In this document: in pieces, positions 34,501-47,727 of the stretch
Position numbering within the stretch: the first letter of the stretch is position 1
How the letters are laid out: the number at the start of each line of letters is the position of its first letter
NCBI RefSeq assembly: GCF_910592395.1
Contig: NC_088311.1
Span: 21,918,646-21,982,645 of the forward strand
Direction of reading: 5' to 3'
Length of the DNA: 64,000 bases
Source: Lineus longissimus
Lineage: Eukaryota; Nemertea; Pilidiophora; Heteronemertea; Lineidae
Made by a program: the position numbers and the translations under genes
The notes under the pieces: model-generated
Told to the model about the DNA's origin: nothing
What the model saw: the letters and a program-made list of their open reading frames with translations, nothing else
The model's database searches: none

Positions 34501-37500
34501 TAATTAGCTGTTTGTGAATGGTCTCGTGAATGAATTCAAAAGTCCATCAGTCAGATGCCGGCCATAAGTCTGGTAATCAGCCTGCCATAGGTCAGATCCC
34601 AGCCATAAGTCCGGTAATTAGCCTGCCACAGTTCAGAAGAGGATCTTGGAGAGAGGGTTCAGGGTCGGCACAATGACAATTTTGAAAAGGGCGTGTGGGA
34701 ACAAGAATGTGCCAAGCTGGGCTGAGATTGGTACAACCTGTCGGAGAGGCCTGCTGGAGTCGCTACTTGTTTTTGATGGGCAGCAACCCCTGTCGACAAT
34801 CCTGCAGAAGGTCCATGTCAGAGTGCAGTAGCCAATGGATGCATGTTTTGCAGCATTGTGCATAGGGGTTGCTGCCTATCAAAAGCCAAATGGCAACTGC
34901 AGCGCCCCTGTGGAAGGGTAACCGGAAAAACGCCGACCGACCGACCAACCGACTGACCGACTGACCTGCCAACCTACCGTCATATGCAGTATCCCTTTCG
35001 CTTCTCTATAGCACATGTATCTGTGTAGTGCCCAGCGCAATGGACGTGATGGAGTCCGACGTGTCTGACAGCAGCATCTCCAGTCAATTATACCGGGAAA
35101 ACGAGCCCACGCGGTAAGGAACTGATAACGATACTCTAAAGATATGCTTTGTCTACATGGTCGGTGGATATAAAAAACTTGATTTGGGCCTAGTATATGC
35201 ACTGTAGTTTTTCTACTCGAGTGTCTCGACCGATGCAATGCATGAACTGCAACGCGCAACATGCATTTGTTGTCATTTGACCAGCTTACGTGCGCTTGTT
35301 TACAATTTCATTGCATATGACCTGCTATTGTGGATTGGATATACCACATTGACTTATGAGTAGGTTGGCAGGTCAGTCGGTCGGTCAGTCGGTCGGTCGG
35401 TCGGTCGGTCGGCGTTTTTCCGGTTACCCTGTGGAAGAGGTAGAGACTGGTGATATAAGCTGGAGATGTAAGGGTTCTCTGCATGACAACCATTCCAGCT
35501 GCCCTCTTCAGAGACTCGTCACAATCACCTGTTAGATGAGTGGATATTCGAATTGGTAAGATGCTTGCAGTATAAGGTTCAACACAGGTGGTATTCATGA
35601 TCACAACGTGTACATATCTGTTGAAATGGATGCTTTGAGTCTGAGCACTAACTACGCACCACAGCTACCTAGAAGATCTTGTGAACCATCCTCAGCACAA
35701 TCTATGTGGTGGGGTTTTTACAATCATTCTAAAACACCTTGGCTGCAACGTGCACGTTGTGCTTAAAAGTAATGATAATGAATTGGACTCCGAGCGTTAA
35801 ACACTTGAGGAAATGTTAAGCATTGCAATCAATTTGTAGCATTCATGGATTCGATGTTCAATTATATTGAAAGAGGTATATGTTTGAAACACCTGGTTGT
35901 ATTCAATGAGTTTGATATTCAGGTGCTGCCTTGGGGAAGGTAGTGTGAGCATACAGTCCAAGTCACAAGTGATATCCCTGCAACTTTTGCCCAAGTTGCA
36001 CACCGAGTTGTGCATGCAAGTTCGCCAAATGGGTCAATCGTGTTGCGCGCAAATTTAGGGATGTCACTTGTGAATAAGACTGTAGTGCCGAGATAACTGA
36101 TCAACAGATTCAGTTGACTAAAATGAAGTATACGACTAAAACATAACGTGAAATATACCATACAAAGTACAACTTTTTAGTGAGTTTTCTGAGCAGTCAC
36201 AGTGCATTTTTTGAAATTATGTGTGAGCAGGATTATGTTTGTTTCATGCAGAATATTGGGAAATAAAAAATCATGCTAATTGGGTATGATAAAACTAATT
36301 TAACCAGTTAGTTATGACCTTATTGATAAAAATGTGAAAAAATATCTGATTAAAAAACGTGAAAAAACTTTTGGTAACATCTCACCTTCTTTTTCTCAAT
36401 ATTGTTAAAAAATAGAAAAAAATAGAATTAATGTTTTTGAAGCATCGTATTGTGTTTGACAGTTTTGCATTCTGTTATCCACCCATAATCATCTGGAAGT
36501 TCTCAAAATCATTACCGTTTATAGAAATATGACCGAGTTATTACCCCTAATTATATAGTCCATGTCATGAGAAAATGGCACATCACAAAAACGCATAAAA
36601 TGGCTGGGAAAATTAGCCAGCATTTTGCTGAAAATGACTTGTTCTTGATGATAATTTGTCAGATTATGGCAACGTACGTATTTTCAGATACTTTGGACAG
36701 TTCAGATGTACCGTAATACAACATTTTGTTCAACTGCTTAATTGTCTGTATGAAATCTTATGTGCCATTTTCTCGTGAAATTGACAATAGCAAATCTATG
36801 AGGATGCCATCCATACACAAATTTTCTATCCCTGGTAGTAACAGTCTCACCTTATCCGCAGGCTGTTCAGGAAGAGATTTAAGGCAAAATAAAGCACTTT
36901 GACACTGAGGCCTGAAGAATAAATAGGTTAGACTTCCGCTCTGAAATACTCTTAATAAAACCAGATGCCTGCATGGCAGTATGAAAGGCCCTGCTGCAGT
37001 AGGCTCTATGGTAGAGTAGACCATACAAAAACCAAAAATAACTAAATAGACGCCAGAGTGGCTTTGCTGTAGTGAATGCTGTAGAGAGAATTTATATTTA
37101 ACTCACTCTAGTTATTCCAACTCAGAATAACTAGCGGTCTGGTGGCCAGAGTGGCTGCTGTAGTGATGGTGATGTCATGGTAAAGTAGACCAGTCCTATG
37201 TAATTCAGAAAAACTAGAGGCCTGGTGACAAGCTGACTTTGCATTAGTAAATGCTGTAATAAAGATGACTCAGTCTTGTGACAAAGAGGCCTGATGAAGA
37301 TAGTTAGCTGTGCTGAAGTAAAGAATAAAAAGAGGCCTGATGGCCAAAGATAGCTTTTCTGCAATAAGTAGAGAATAACGAGAGGCCTGGTGACTAAGAA
37401 GGCTTTGATGTAAGGAAGTAAAGAAAAACTATAGGCCTTGAGGCCAAGATAGCTTTGCTGTGATGAAGAAGACACTCATAGTCATACATGATGTAAGCAA

Positions 37501-40500
37501 GTATACAGGGTGGCCAAGAAAACTTTTCCCTTGCACAATAGAATTCTATTGTGTATCCATTGTGCGAGGGAAACGTTTTCTGGGCCACCCTGTGGACATG
37601 ATAGCGGTCTAATGGCAGCAGGATTGGTGAAACTTGGAGGAGAGGAAAACATGCTTCCTTTGTACAATAAAATCATATCAGTTTCTCAAGGGTTAATATT
37701 CACCAACTCATCTGCTAATTCCCAATCTGTGAATTTTAGCCCTTGAAGTTTCAAGATGAATAAAATATATTTCGCTGTGATTTATGACCTGATTGATAAA
37801 AGAGTGAGAGAAAAAAACAAACCGTGAACCGTCTCACCTTCTTTTTCTTAATCTTAATACAGATAGAGGAATTGTAATTAGACTTTTTTAGCTTTGGCAT
37901 TGATGGTCTCCGAACAAAAAAACAAGCACAAAAGCCTTGTAGGTATCATACATCATTATAAAATAATAATTTTCATAACCTGTGACTTGACCTAAAATTG
38001 GTTCCTAAAAAAACAAGTATTTGACTTGACCTAAAATTGGTTCCTAAAAAAACAAGTATAGGACTGTTACCAGTAATTTTCAAATATCATATACATAGAC
38101 CTAGGCCTATCAAAGTGGTTGCATGATTGTTCATGATCTCTAGTTATGGGTAACCGCTAATAATTGTGGTAGCCTTCATGGCAAAAGTTGAACACATCGA
38201 TCAGAGAGATCAGTTCCCCTCTGTCTGATAAACAAATAACAATACATCTCCCCCTTCTCCCTGTAGTGGGTTAAATTTGGGGTATATGTTCAGATATCGG
38301 CAAGGGCTTAGGTTAGAGCCAAGCTGGATCAGAGACACTTGTCAGTATTGACGGCGACCCCCTCCCCTTCCTCCGCAAATAAAATCAAACTTGTCCTTTT
38401 CATGTGAGGATGTTGGAAAAAACTCAACAATCGGAACTTGACTATGGCATGAATTACTCATGTCAATAGTCATTCACATCCAGGTACCAAATATGTCAAG
38501 TGCAATCTGCAATGTTTGCACGCATTGCAACATAAAGATCCGAGTGCCATCCACAATTTTGAATTAGTTTTTCCATTACAAATCATTTGCAGAACTGGCA
38601 AACACTGCACCATACTTTTCATTAATGACCTCTTGGTAACCACACCTAACCACTGACCTAATATTCGAAAGTGTTGATAACGAAATGTGCTGATAGACAA
38701 TCTATTTTGAACGAAATCTCAGCTGTTACGATTGTCATTAATGTTACTGGTTTCTGCTATTGTTGACCAAGGAGATATCAGATGAGATAAGACTTATTTC
38801 CTATCATCACCAAATACATAACCAGCAATTATAATGGATAGAAAAATCGGGGCATGAAGGACAAGCAGGCGAGAATATGGGCGATGCTTGACATGCCTTA
38901 GTTCTCCAGTAAGATACCTCAGGTCTTTTTGGAAACCATCTGATGACATTCTAACAAAATGAATTTTGAGTGTAGATCTACGTCTTTGGTAAGAGGATGT
39001 GACTTTATAAACGTATATTAACGTTTCTTGTGGACATACAGTGGAAACTCTAAGCAGAAACCTCCCATGGCAGGAGACCCTCTCTATTAGAGACAGTGGT
39101 TATAGTCCCAAATGGGTAGTTTCTATACAATTCGACTTTTGTCATGACAGGGCAACTCTAAGGGCAGCATTTGTCAGTACCAATGGTGACCTGAATAGGG
39201 AGGTTCTACGGCAGTAACTATAACATGTATAACACTGAATGCACAAAGCCAATTCAATTTGCAACAATGAATGTCTGATCACTTAATAACCACATGATAA
39301 ACACACCAGCCATATAAAACAAACAACATTTGAATGATGTAGAAGGGGACATATCCGATTATTAGCCTACTATTATTATGATTGGTCGGGGCTGGTATTA
39401 TGATATCAGACTGACATGGCTCATTTTAGACCAGGAATGATAGAAAGGCAACAGCAGCAGTATATTAGTACCAGTAATCAACTCAGGCAAGTTGTCCCAT
39501 GGCCATACATCCTTTTGCTTGAGTGCTGAGCTTTCGGATTGTATTACATAGATATCTCTGGTTCGGCCAAAGTTCCACATCAAAATACATACTCCAGCGC
39601 AGTGATAGCAAGTTTCAGCAAACTTGCATGCACAATAATTTTACACTAGAAATGACAAGATCTATGATTCAGATCTCAGTAGAACTTGAATTTTCCAAAT
39701 TGGACACAACCAAAACATGACCATTTCAGAAGTATATTTTGCAAGTTCGGGCAGTAACAAAGGCAGCATTTTTTTGGTTCGGGCACAGTCACATCCCTGT
39801 GTAGTAACTTTACAATAGTTTTACCGACCTACTAAGGCCTACAATTCGAACAATCTGTTAAGTCGATCAGTCAGTCCATCAATCACATATGGGCAAGCTG
39901 GCTGTCCCTCAGGCATGTGATAGACATGTTTGTTATGCACAGGCAGAACCAGTCTTGACCAGTTGTTGCAAAAACACTTAAAGGAAGACTATGGCAATGA
40001 ACCAGGTGGGCCAGATGAAGTTATACAAAATTGCCAGTAGCGGTGTCTCCTTATCTCACAGTTTATCAAAATTGTTCAGGCTTGTTTTCTAAGAACATGT
40101 TTACAGCTGAATAAAACATGACCACATCTTAACTATGCATATTATTAGTCACATAAGACCAGCAATTGACAGCTTTTGATATCTGCCACTAGAAAACAAA
40201 ACTTTCAGGCAAATTAGGCGGATAAATGTTGCCCAACCACAGTGAGCATGGGACCTCTTGACTATAAGCACCTGCCCCCCACCTACGCTAAGAAATCGGC
40301 AGAAAGGACAAAGAGGCAACACTTACGGCCATGGCATCATGGACGAGTTCGACCTCGTACATAAGAGGCTCCTTGAGCAAGGCAGTACACAGGTCCTTGA
40401 AGTTCCCGCTTACTTCACTCTTGATGTTGTCGACCAGGTCCTGCAAGAAACATCATTTTGAAAATGGGGAAACGTTGGATGTCAGCTGCCCAAAGAATGT

Positions 40501-43500
40501 CTTCTTCCAATAAGATTTAACAAAAATATGATTGTTGATATATAACAACTTGTACGGATGCTAAAATTCCGAGATCAAGGTTAGATGCCATTGGGGAAGA
40601 TGCCATGTACTGAATGAAATACCCATAAAACTGGCATCAAATATTATGATTTCTAACCGTATAAGTTGTCAATCTCAATTTCGTAAGTGAACCAACTTCC
40701 AAAACCTTTGTCCAAGAATGATTCTGTAAACTGCCAAGTTTTCGCAAGCGTTTTATTTTTGCAGATATTGCAGATTTTTATACGAAAAATTGGAAAGAGC
40801 TTTTTTTATCCAAAAACCAAAAAACTTGAACATTTTATTTTTTTCTTAAACTTTTGCGAAATGTGCCAAAAATTTGACAGTTTGCAGCGTATGAAGTCCA
40901 AGAAGTACAAGAGCTTCACTACCACAGAAAAAACTGGTTTCATTTTTCATGCAGAACCCATGAAATATCTACTGCTTAAAAATCTCACCCCATCTTCCTG
41001 AAATTGAAATTTGCAAATTAAACATTTTTTCAAAAGGCTTGGACCTCTGGGACACTGCAACAAAATTTCTCATTTGCAGCAGCTTAAGACCAAAATATTT
41101 CCAGGATTACTTGGGGAACTCAACCTGCCAAGACCAAGGCCACTGACAGGATGTCTAGGAATTGGAACACTCCAAAAGACTGGAACCACCAGGTAAAGTG
41201 TTACAATTGTAGCCTCTACAGTCTTTAAAAGTGCAGGTTGTAGACAGTGGCTATAACTGTACCACCTTTCCTTACCTAGAGCAACTCAGGTGGACCAAGG
41301 CTATTCAGGGAGCTGTTCAAAGATACCACTAGGCTATTACTACTACAAAGTTGTGACCAAGAAATCATCACACATTTTCTCACCCACACTTTTGTAGGAA
41401 GTTTCTCGCGGAGTTAAACAGAGACAATCAAGTACAAAGAGCTTAACCCGAAGAATCAAACATACCTTTCCGTACATGACCTGAAACTTCTTGGCAATCT
41501 CTCGTCGCTGGGCATTGTCATGGGCTGCAAGAACGTCGATGATAGCATCCTCATCCGTTCCTGAAATGGTCAATAAAACCAACTTGTTATAAAAGGACAT
41601 CATAGACCATATCTAAATTCCTTAATTGGAAGATCACAGAAGTTGACCAAACTACTCATTTCAAAAGGGTGACTGCCACAGTCGGTGGGTTAGACGACGT
41701 AAATTCACGTTTCTGAGCACCGAACCGTTGGTGTGAAAGACGTAGATCCACGTTGTGAGGTGTTAAAGTAAATGCAGTTGAGGTAGAATCATGCTACCAA
41801 TGGTAGAGTTCACTTACCAAGTCCCTTCATGGCCTTCCTGAGTTTGGCCGCGGCATCTTCAGGATTGAAGTGAGGGTTGGGGCAAACAGTTCCCTGAAAC
41901 AAGCACATGGGAATGATCAGCAAATACCGCTTACAAGACTGTTTCTCATTAATGCAAGATTCCAAATTCTTATCGGCCCTTAAAGAATGATAATCATTCA
42001 ATCAAAATTCATTCATCGAGTAATCATTATAACTTGTCAAGCATTTGCAGTTTTCCTAAAACATAAGTATAGAAAGTGCTGTCAAAGGGAAAATATAGGC
42101 AGCAGCTAGGCAGGCAAGATAAAGTTACACAAAGTCGCCAATAGGGGTCTCTCACATCTCACAGTACATCGAAATTACTCACGTTTGTAAGAGGAATATA
42201 TTTAGTGCTGAATCTGACATGGCCCAGGGCCCTTACTGTGTATATTAGTCATCTGAAGATGGCCAAATTAGCCCCTCTGCTCCTGCCTATAGTCCCCCTT
42301 TAACTGCATGCAGAATGATAATGGTGGACAATTCCTTCATGCTCAAACTTACGGACGCCCGAATTTTAATCGCCTGGAACTGATGATGTTAGCAGGAAAG
42401 ATATAATAGAATGGGAGGTTTAATTGGAATATTGATCATTATGAATCCAAGTGAAAAGGTTGTCATTATCAATTCTCAATTGTGCTCATAAGTTCCATTC
42501 ATATCATTTCCTATAATGACAAGGTCACAACCAGATAAGCTCATGTAAATATGGTTCATTTATCATTCAAAGATTAACTGACATTTTTGATATTTGAGAA
42601 ACAACCGCAACCTGTGAAAAAGCTTGCCCTTTAAAACTGAAGTGATAATCAAATTTTCCTCTCCTATGAATTTGTAAATGATTTAGTTATTTTTGAATTG
42701 TGGCCATGGGAATTTTCACAAACCTTGTCTGAACTTGATGTATATTTTTTATGGGATGCATGGCTCTCAATAGACACAGCAATAGAAAAGTTTTGTTCTG
42801 CACCAGAAAATATATCTAATCATCTATCTAGCCTAGTCAGAAATGCCTATTATTATCCCAGTAATGGTTAACTTTCGATAATCGAAATGACAAATTGCAT
42901 GGAATTTGTGCATAACCATTGTTGGAAGAAATATAACAACTACACGCATAGACTGCTTTTCAGAAATTTTTGAAATGATTCTCTTCAAAAGTTACAATGA
43001 CAAAGAGAGTATATGTGATAAGGTCAGATTTATTTTACATCAAATTGATGTATGTTCACAGAACAAAAAAGAATACACAAATAAGCTCAGATTTATTGGA
43101 CATGGCTCGTCTTACGTGCTCAAGCAAGTAGTATACACAAACTTGGCTCAAGATAAACAAGAATGCGACCGGTAGATGGGACATGACACATTAAGAAACA
43201 AATGGGACAGCTCAGTTATCAGCAAGAACTAAATGTAATAAAGACCAGTCTAGACTTGATATCTAGCAATTTCACCAGGGTCGCAATTTAGGATTTTTCA
43301 ACATGACTCCTAAGTCATATTGACAGGCAAATTATATTAAAAAACCCTCTCGTTATACAAGAATGTTCTAGTTTGGGTTAACTTGTGTTTTTCTACTCTC
43401 GCACAAAACTAAACCAAATGATGTCCATTAGATGAGGGACTAAGCCTGTTTAAAGTAACATTGCCAATGATACAAAGGTAAGTCTAGGCCTCCCAATTCA

Positions 43501-44751
43501 GTCCTAATGGAGTAAGCATGGCGTTTTTCTTCAAGGCTTGAGCAGAAATTCAACCTGTCTAAATATCTTGTATGGCAAGGTCAATGCCCAGAGATCACAT
43601 TAGACAGGGTCATCTGCTGTTGATCAGACAGATAGGTAATCATTGATTGGGTGTAATAGTAGACAGTAATTATACAACTTGTGGCCCATCTAATTGCTCT
43701 GATGTTATTTATACTAGGATTCACACTATATAGAGCATGCTCATCTTTCACAGCCAAAAGACCTCGTAAGCTTAATGTGCTTTGGTTATGAAGTGACCAG
43801 AGTGTGGTGACCATGTTGAGACCATGCCTGATGTACGTATATGGAAGGTATGATCATCATATGTCCAGAGTGCAGTCAGAAGATATAAGGGTTGACGACA
43901 GGCACTACCATCTTGACTAGAAGTAATAAGAACTCCTTCGAAATGGCGTGGATGCACATTCAAAACCTGGGAGGCTGTCCTCTGGAAGACAAAGACCAGA
44001 CTCCCTCCCTTGAAATTGGCATTCATCACTTCGTTTTGAAAGAGTTTAAAATGCTTTAGGAATTCAAGGTCTAGTCCAACTGGTGGAGCCTTTGGTCAAC
44101 CCTCAAACACTAACCAACCAGAGTTTCTCTGATATTTATGGGTCTAAAAGATTTTTTGAATAGGTATAATGTTTTCCTAATGAACACATTGCAGAAGAAC
44201 TGACCTTTCACAAATGATCTGCAAAGCTTTGCTCTATACAGGCATATAAATGCACAAAATGTCTTTACAGGTTTTGTAGTTTGACCTAACATTTCCAGCA
44301 AGTTATGTAGCAAAAGGCTATGTTATATCATGTAGGGCTATATAACTGAATAAGAATGCATAAGGATCCTAACACCATCCTTAAAGGCTTCTATTCTTCT
44401 ACTATCTAGCCCAGACCTACATGTATATAATACTTCTGGCTTGAGGGCACTGTTATCTCTATTAATCATGCATCCATCCACCTCACGATATGCTAAGACA
44501 TATTCTGGAGAGGACTACCATGTCTTGGGATGCGAGGTATGCCTTAATGGTAGTAGGCTCAATTTTCTATTCCAAGGCAGTTATTTTGCATTTCCCATAT
44601 GGGCGCGGTCTTCCAATAACCTTAGAGAACAAGAGCCGCAGACAAGAAGCAGACCGCATCCCACTAAGCATATCCTAGTCAGATCGGTTAATGATCTTGT
44701 AAATCTAAAAAAAATAGAAAGTTAATGATAGTTTTTACTTACCTTGGGCAT
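28506..44751 (-). CDS. Annexin B (cluster member 2), four-repeat annexin
   Basis: Nine coding exons in order: 44751-44743, 41893-41818, 41560-41466, 40440-40327, 32453-32363, 31985-31837, 30756-30582, 29491-29379, 28634-28506. They total 951 nt and encode 316 aa. The first exon codes only MPK, then [15 protein letters not shown], a typical annexin start. Ca2+ loops are [22 protein letters not shown] and MEGLGTKD; the last has lysine where aspartate is usual, so repeat IV may bind Ca2+ weakly. The C terminus is [22 protein letters not shown]. The gene spans 16 kb because of a 7.9-kb intron (32454-40326) and a 2.8-kb first intron. The ATG context (gccaaaATGccc) and upstream pyrimidine-rich leader support the start. 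Exon boundaries match annexin C one for one. Confidence 0.95.
29630..30500. repeat. 48-bp minisatellite in an annexin B intron
   Basis: About 16 units of 48 bp, each built on tgtaatgtcacattgtctag and cattaacatcacag, then a variable (a/t)gtc(a/t)ag and tgtgtcaatat. Three unit variants (agtcaag, tgtcaag, tgtctag) alternate, and the last units from about 30380 are degenerate. Because 48 is a multiple of three, long frames stay open on both strands (for example 254 codons on plus, 293 on minus). These are artefacts of the repeat and not genes. Confidence 0.97.
31092..31259 (+). mobile_element. TA-flanked MITE copy in an annexin B intron
   Basis: It holds acacctctctattaagga, ttggttgtttccattcaatt, gcacttgtcagtcccaagag and the right terminus gagaggttctactgta. 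The left terminus is degenerate (tacagttggcaccc). Same family and orientation as 63514-63690. Confidence 0.75.
34020..34201 (+). mobile_element. TA-flanked MITE copy
   Basis: It starts cgtggaaactcttc, with interior acacctctctactaagga and aattggttgtttcc, and ends gagaggttctactgta. About 180 bp, with the left terminus more diverged than the right. Inside the long annexin B intron. Confidence 0.72.
34916..35429. mobile_element. Non-autonomous transposon with long inverted repeats and 7-bp target duplication
   Basis: The left end gggtaaccggaaaaacgccg, then (accg)n and cctgccaaccta, is mirrored at the right end by taggttggcagg, (gtcg)n and cggcgtttttccggttaccc. The inverted repeats are about 65-80 bp, with a (CCGA)n stretch inside. 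The element is flanked on both sides by TGTGGAA (34909-34915 and 35430-35436), a perfect 7-bp direct repeat. An 8-bp CTGTGGAA is possible if one terminal C is assigned to the flank. The interior shows no transposase-like frame. A 7-8 bp duplication suggests a hAT-like family, but this is inference. Confidence 0.85.
37504..37594. mobile_element. 90-bp fold-back element
   Basis: The left arm cagggtggccaagaaaactt, then ttcccttgcacaatag, is mirrored by ccattgtgcgagggaaacgt, then tttctgggccaccctg, around a loop of about 15 bases. The arms of about 35 bp match at nearly all positions, so the whole segment can form a hairpin. It may be a minimal MITE; no flanking duplication is clear. Confidence 0.75.
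37984..38060. repeat. 39-bp tandem duplication
   Basis: Two near-perfect adjacent copies of a unit beginning gacttgacctaaaattggtt and ending aacaagtat. It lies in the long annexin B intron and shows no coding or RNA signal. Confidence 0.9.
39037..39214 (+). mobile_element. TA-flanked MITE copy, diverged
   Basis: It starts tacagtggaaactctaagc and ends agggaggttctacggcag, with interior gcatttgtcagtaccaatgg. Same family as 63514-63690, but the right terminus is mutated. Confidence 0.65.
41894..44742 (-). other. First intron of annexin B (2.8 kb)
   Basis: It runs from the MPK exon to exon 41893-41818. It is AT-rich with no recognisable repeat family or embedded gene. Its size and position at the 5' end would fit a regulatory first intron, but nothing specific is visible. 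Confidence 0.5.
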
Positions 44752-47727
44752 TTTGGCAGTTTTCTTCTTGATCGCACAAACAGGCAGACGATCTAACAAG
44801 TATGTCACCGGTTAGAGGAATGAACCAACTTTGAAATTGTAAGCAGACGATAGCGCATGCAGGCGGTGGGGCAAAACAACCTCGCATTCAGTTCTTTTAC
44901 ACGTAATGAATTCTTTGCTTGATCGGAAATTTTGTAATTTGTCCTAGGGGACGAGAATAGACATGTTCCCGCAAAAGAGTTAACCCCATGGTGTCTAATC
45001 GGGTTGATAGTATCACTCTGGGGTGCTTAGGGCGCGGCCCAGGACAAGACAATATATGCAATGTTTCCAGGGACAAGCACTCGAAAGGCCTCTGAGGCAG
45101 AAGTAGGCATGTAGGCCATTTAGACGCGGACATGCAGAGAGGGCCTGCCGACCTTGCGCAGCGGCTGATTCGCGCCTACACACCGGACGCAGTGGACCGG
45201 CCTCTATCCCTCACCTTTCAAAACATCAGTTAAACAGAATGGAGGTACTATTTAACTATGAAACTTCCTTGGTAACAGCAAGACTCCAACCCAGGCTCCA
45301 ATACTTAATCGAACCTGTTACCACGGTGCACCATCTACCGGTCCTTGTCACTCAGGCTATCACCGTCGGCTTAATTGCGCTATCTCAGTTCACAAATCGA
45401 CTTTGTGAAATATCATTTGGTCATCATTGATAAACTGGCCCCAAGGGGGATACTATCTACAAAAATAGCTTAATCCAAAATAAATACCCAGAACTGCCTG
45501 TAACTTAGACATAAGTAGATAATCTCCAGTGTCAAATGATTACTTACGTTTACTTCTGACAACTTATGTTTGGGAGGAGAAGCATGAAAATGGCTAGTGT
45601 GAAAAGAACTGCTGTCCATTAAATAGAAAGTCCAGCAAAAAAATATTTTTGAATGCTTTTAACTGGTCTAAGACCTTTGGCCTCTTCCCTTAATCTGTCA
45701 TTGAGTAACCATGGACACTTATTCCAGAGACACAAAAGTACAGATCCGGGGGGGAGGGGGATTGATTTTTATTGTCCAGAAATTAGGGAAAGAGGGATGC
45801 TTCCCTTCCCTTCTTGGAAACAAGGAGAAGGTCTGCTGGCCCTTCCCCAAAAGGAATTCTGGGCAACTGTCGGGTTGAAATAGAAGTACATGTACATTTA
45901 GTTTGTGCTTTTTGTGGAGAGGGCGCAGAAAAGACATGGCTCTCAGACGCAAGGGGGGGGGCATGCCTCACGCGCCAGCCCCAGCAACAACCAGGCTTTA
46001 TTCAGGATGTTCTACAAGGGCCTACATCCAGATAATCTGCGTGAGAGTAGATATTCAGCATGAGAGCGCCCACTTGGAATTATACCGGCAGAATAATCAG
46101 GAATGTGGGAAGCGCAGGGACAGATGGTGCCTCTTCATCAGGTACTCAAATCCAGGGGCCCCCAGGTCTGCTTCCACGTCTCATCATGCACTAAGGCTCT
46201 TGAGGTAAGCAGAGACTCTTCTGTCCATATTATCTGCTGGCTTTTTCAATTCTTCAGACTGTAGTCATAACAATTTGGACAAAACGATCTGAGATTCCTC
46301 AGTGGAGGGTGGACAAATCATATTTTTCATGAATAAGACAACGATTGTATTTTCAACACATTATTTAATCAACAATAATGTATAGCAGAGACATATACTA
46401 CGGTGGATATTCCAGACTGTAAGTGTCAAGGTGGGTACATATAAGGTAAAGGGGTACAATGATAACCCTTAGAGTGTAGAAAGCAGCTAGCAATACACTG
46501 TAGTGCACACCGATGATATAATTGTACCACGGCTATAATTGTACCACCTAACCTTATATCAACATGATAAGACAAAATCCAGCAACAATTAAATGTGATA
46601 CATAGGCAAAACTTTTGATAACTTAGGAAATCTTAAATTTCAAAATATGGAACGAATGTTAAAGCCTCTCAATATTCACAGATAGGTGAACTGGCAAGTG
46701 TTTCAAAGCAATAGATATTCTTTCCAATACATGGCCTACAGCTGCTGCATAGATGATAGGATAAAGGATAAAGCATTTATCAAATGATAATTGCTTGAAA
46801 TAACCAAGTTAAAATGTGGCAAGATAAATCAGTTGGAAGCAAAATGATATTAACGCTACCAGGTAATAAATCAAAATAAAAATTAATCGAAATACAGTTG
46901 TTGTCACTCAATGTAAGAATGAGTGGAGATTTATACCTCCACATAAACAAAAAATAACCAACAACATAAACAACAAAAGTGCTGTGTGAAAGACAACAAA
47001 TGGGTACATGTTATTTTCAAATACAACAAACTGGTACATGTAGTTTCAGCTGCGATGATGCCTGCTTCTTCATAGCGATATGTTTAGCATGCTTCTAGCA
47101 TTAACCCATTGAACCCTGCGCTCCAACCATTAGGGAATCTCCTATCTGAAGTCACAGCAAAAATCTCGATAAATGTGAATTCAAATACAAATTCAAATTA
47201 TGAGTGACAAGTTATAAACAGATACAATGAGACATTAAATAAAACATTTGAATAATTTATAAATATGTTACAATTACAAACATACATTATTGCACTTGAC
47301 TTATGTCAGTTGTTAAATAGATAACAATTTGTAGAAAGATAAGAAGGAAGGTCCATGATATACGAGGCAAAGTTATAATACAGATCTTAAAAATTGAGAC
47401 TCTAATATCCTTTATTAAATACGACAAAAGACTGGATAGGATGTACCTGCTGTCAGCTGGTTTAGATATGCCCTGATTGATACAGATAATTGGGTAATAA
47501 TTGTTTAGATACAGGCACAAAGGGAGACTCAAGTTGTCAAGTTACAAGATACATTACTGAACAAGTGCACGGTGCCAATACCTAAACATCTACTATTTTT
47601 GCTAAAGATAAACCAGTGAGTGCCTAGATTTTAAATTTTTTTAGGCCAGGACGTTTTGACTCTTGCTAACCTAATGACGTTTTGACCTGATCAAGTTTTG
47701 ACGCTACACAAGCCGAAATGGTACTTT
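44752..47727. other. Interval between annexin B and annexin C
   Basis: The left end should hold the annexin B 5' untranslated region and promoter. A copy of the ccggacgcagtggaccgg block is at about 45183-45200. G-rich runs occur near 45748 and 45952. A minus-strand AATAAA (tttatt near 47411) lies about 0.3 kb past the annexin C stop. No coding exon is supported. Confidence 0.5.

Larger units (their letters stand above)
32454..40326 (-). other. 7.9-kb intron of annexin B, repeat-rich
   Basis: Bounded by exons 40440-40327 and 32453-32363, with gt and ag ends on the minus strand. It contains MITE copies at 34020-34201 and 39037-39214, the 514-bp inverted-repeat element at 34916-35429, a fold-back at 37504-37594 and a 39-bp tandem duplication at 37984-38060. 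I found no embedded gene on either strand. Confidence 0.75.
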
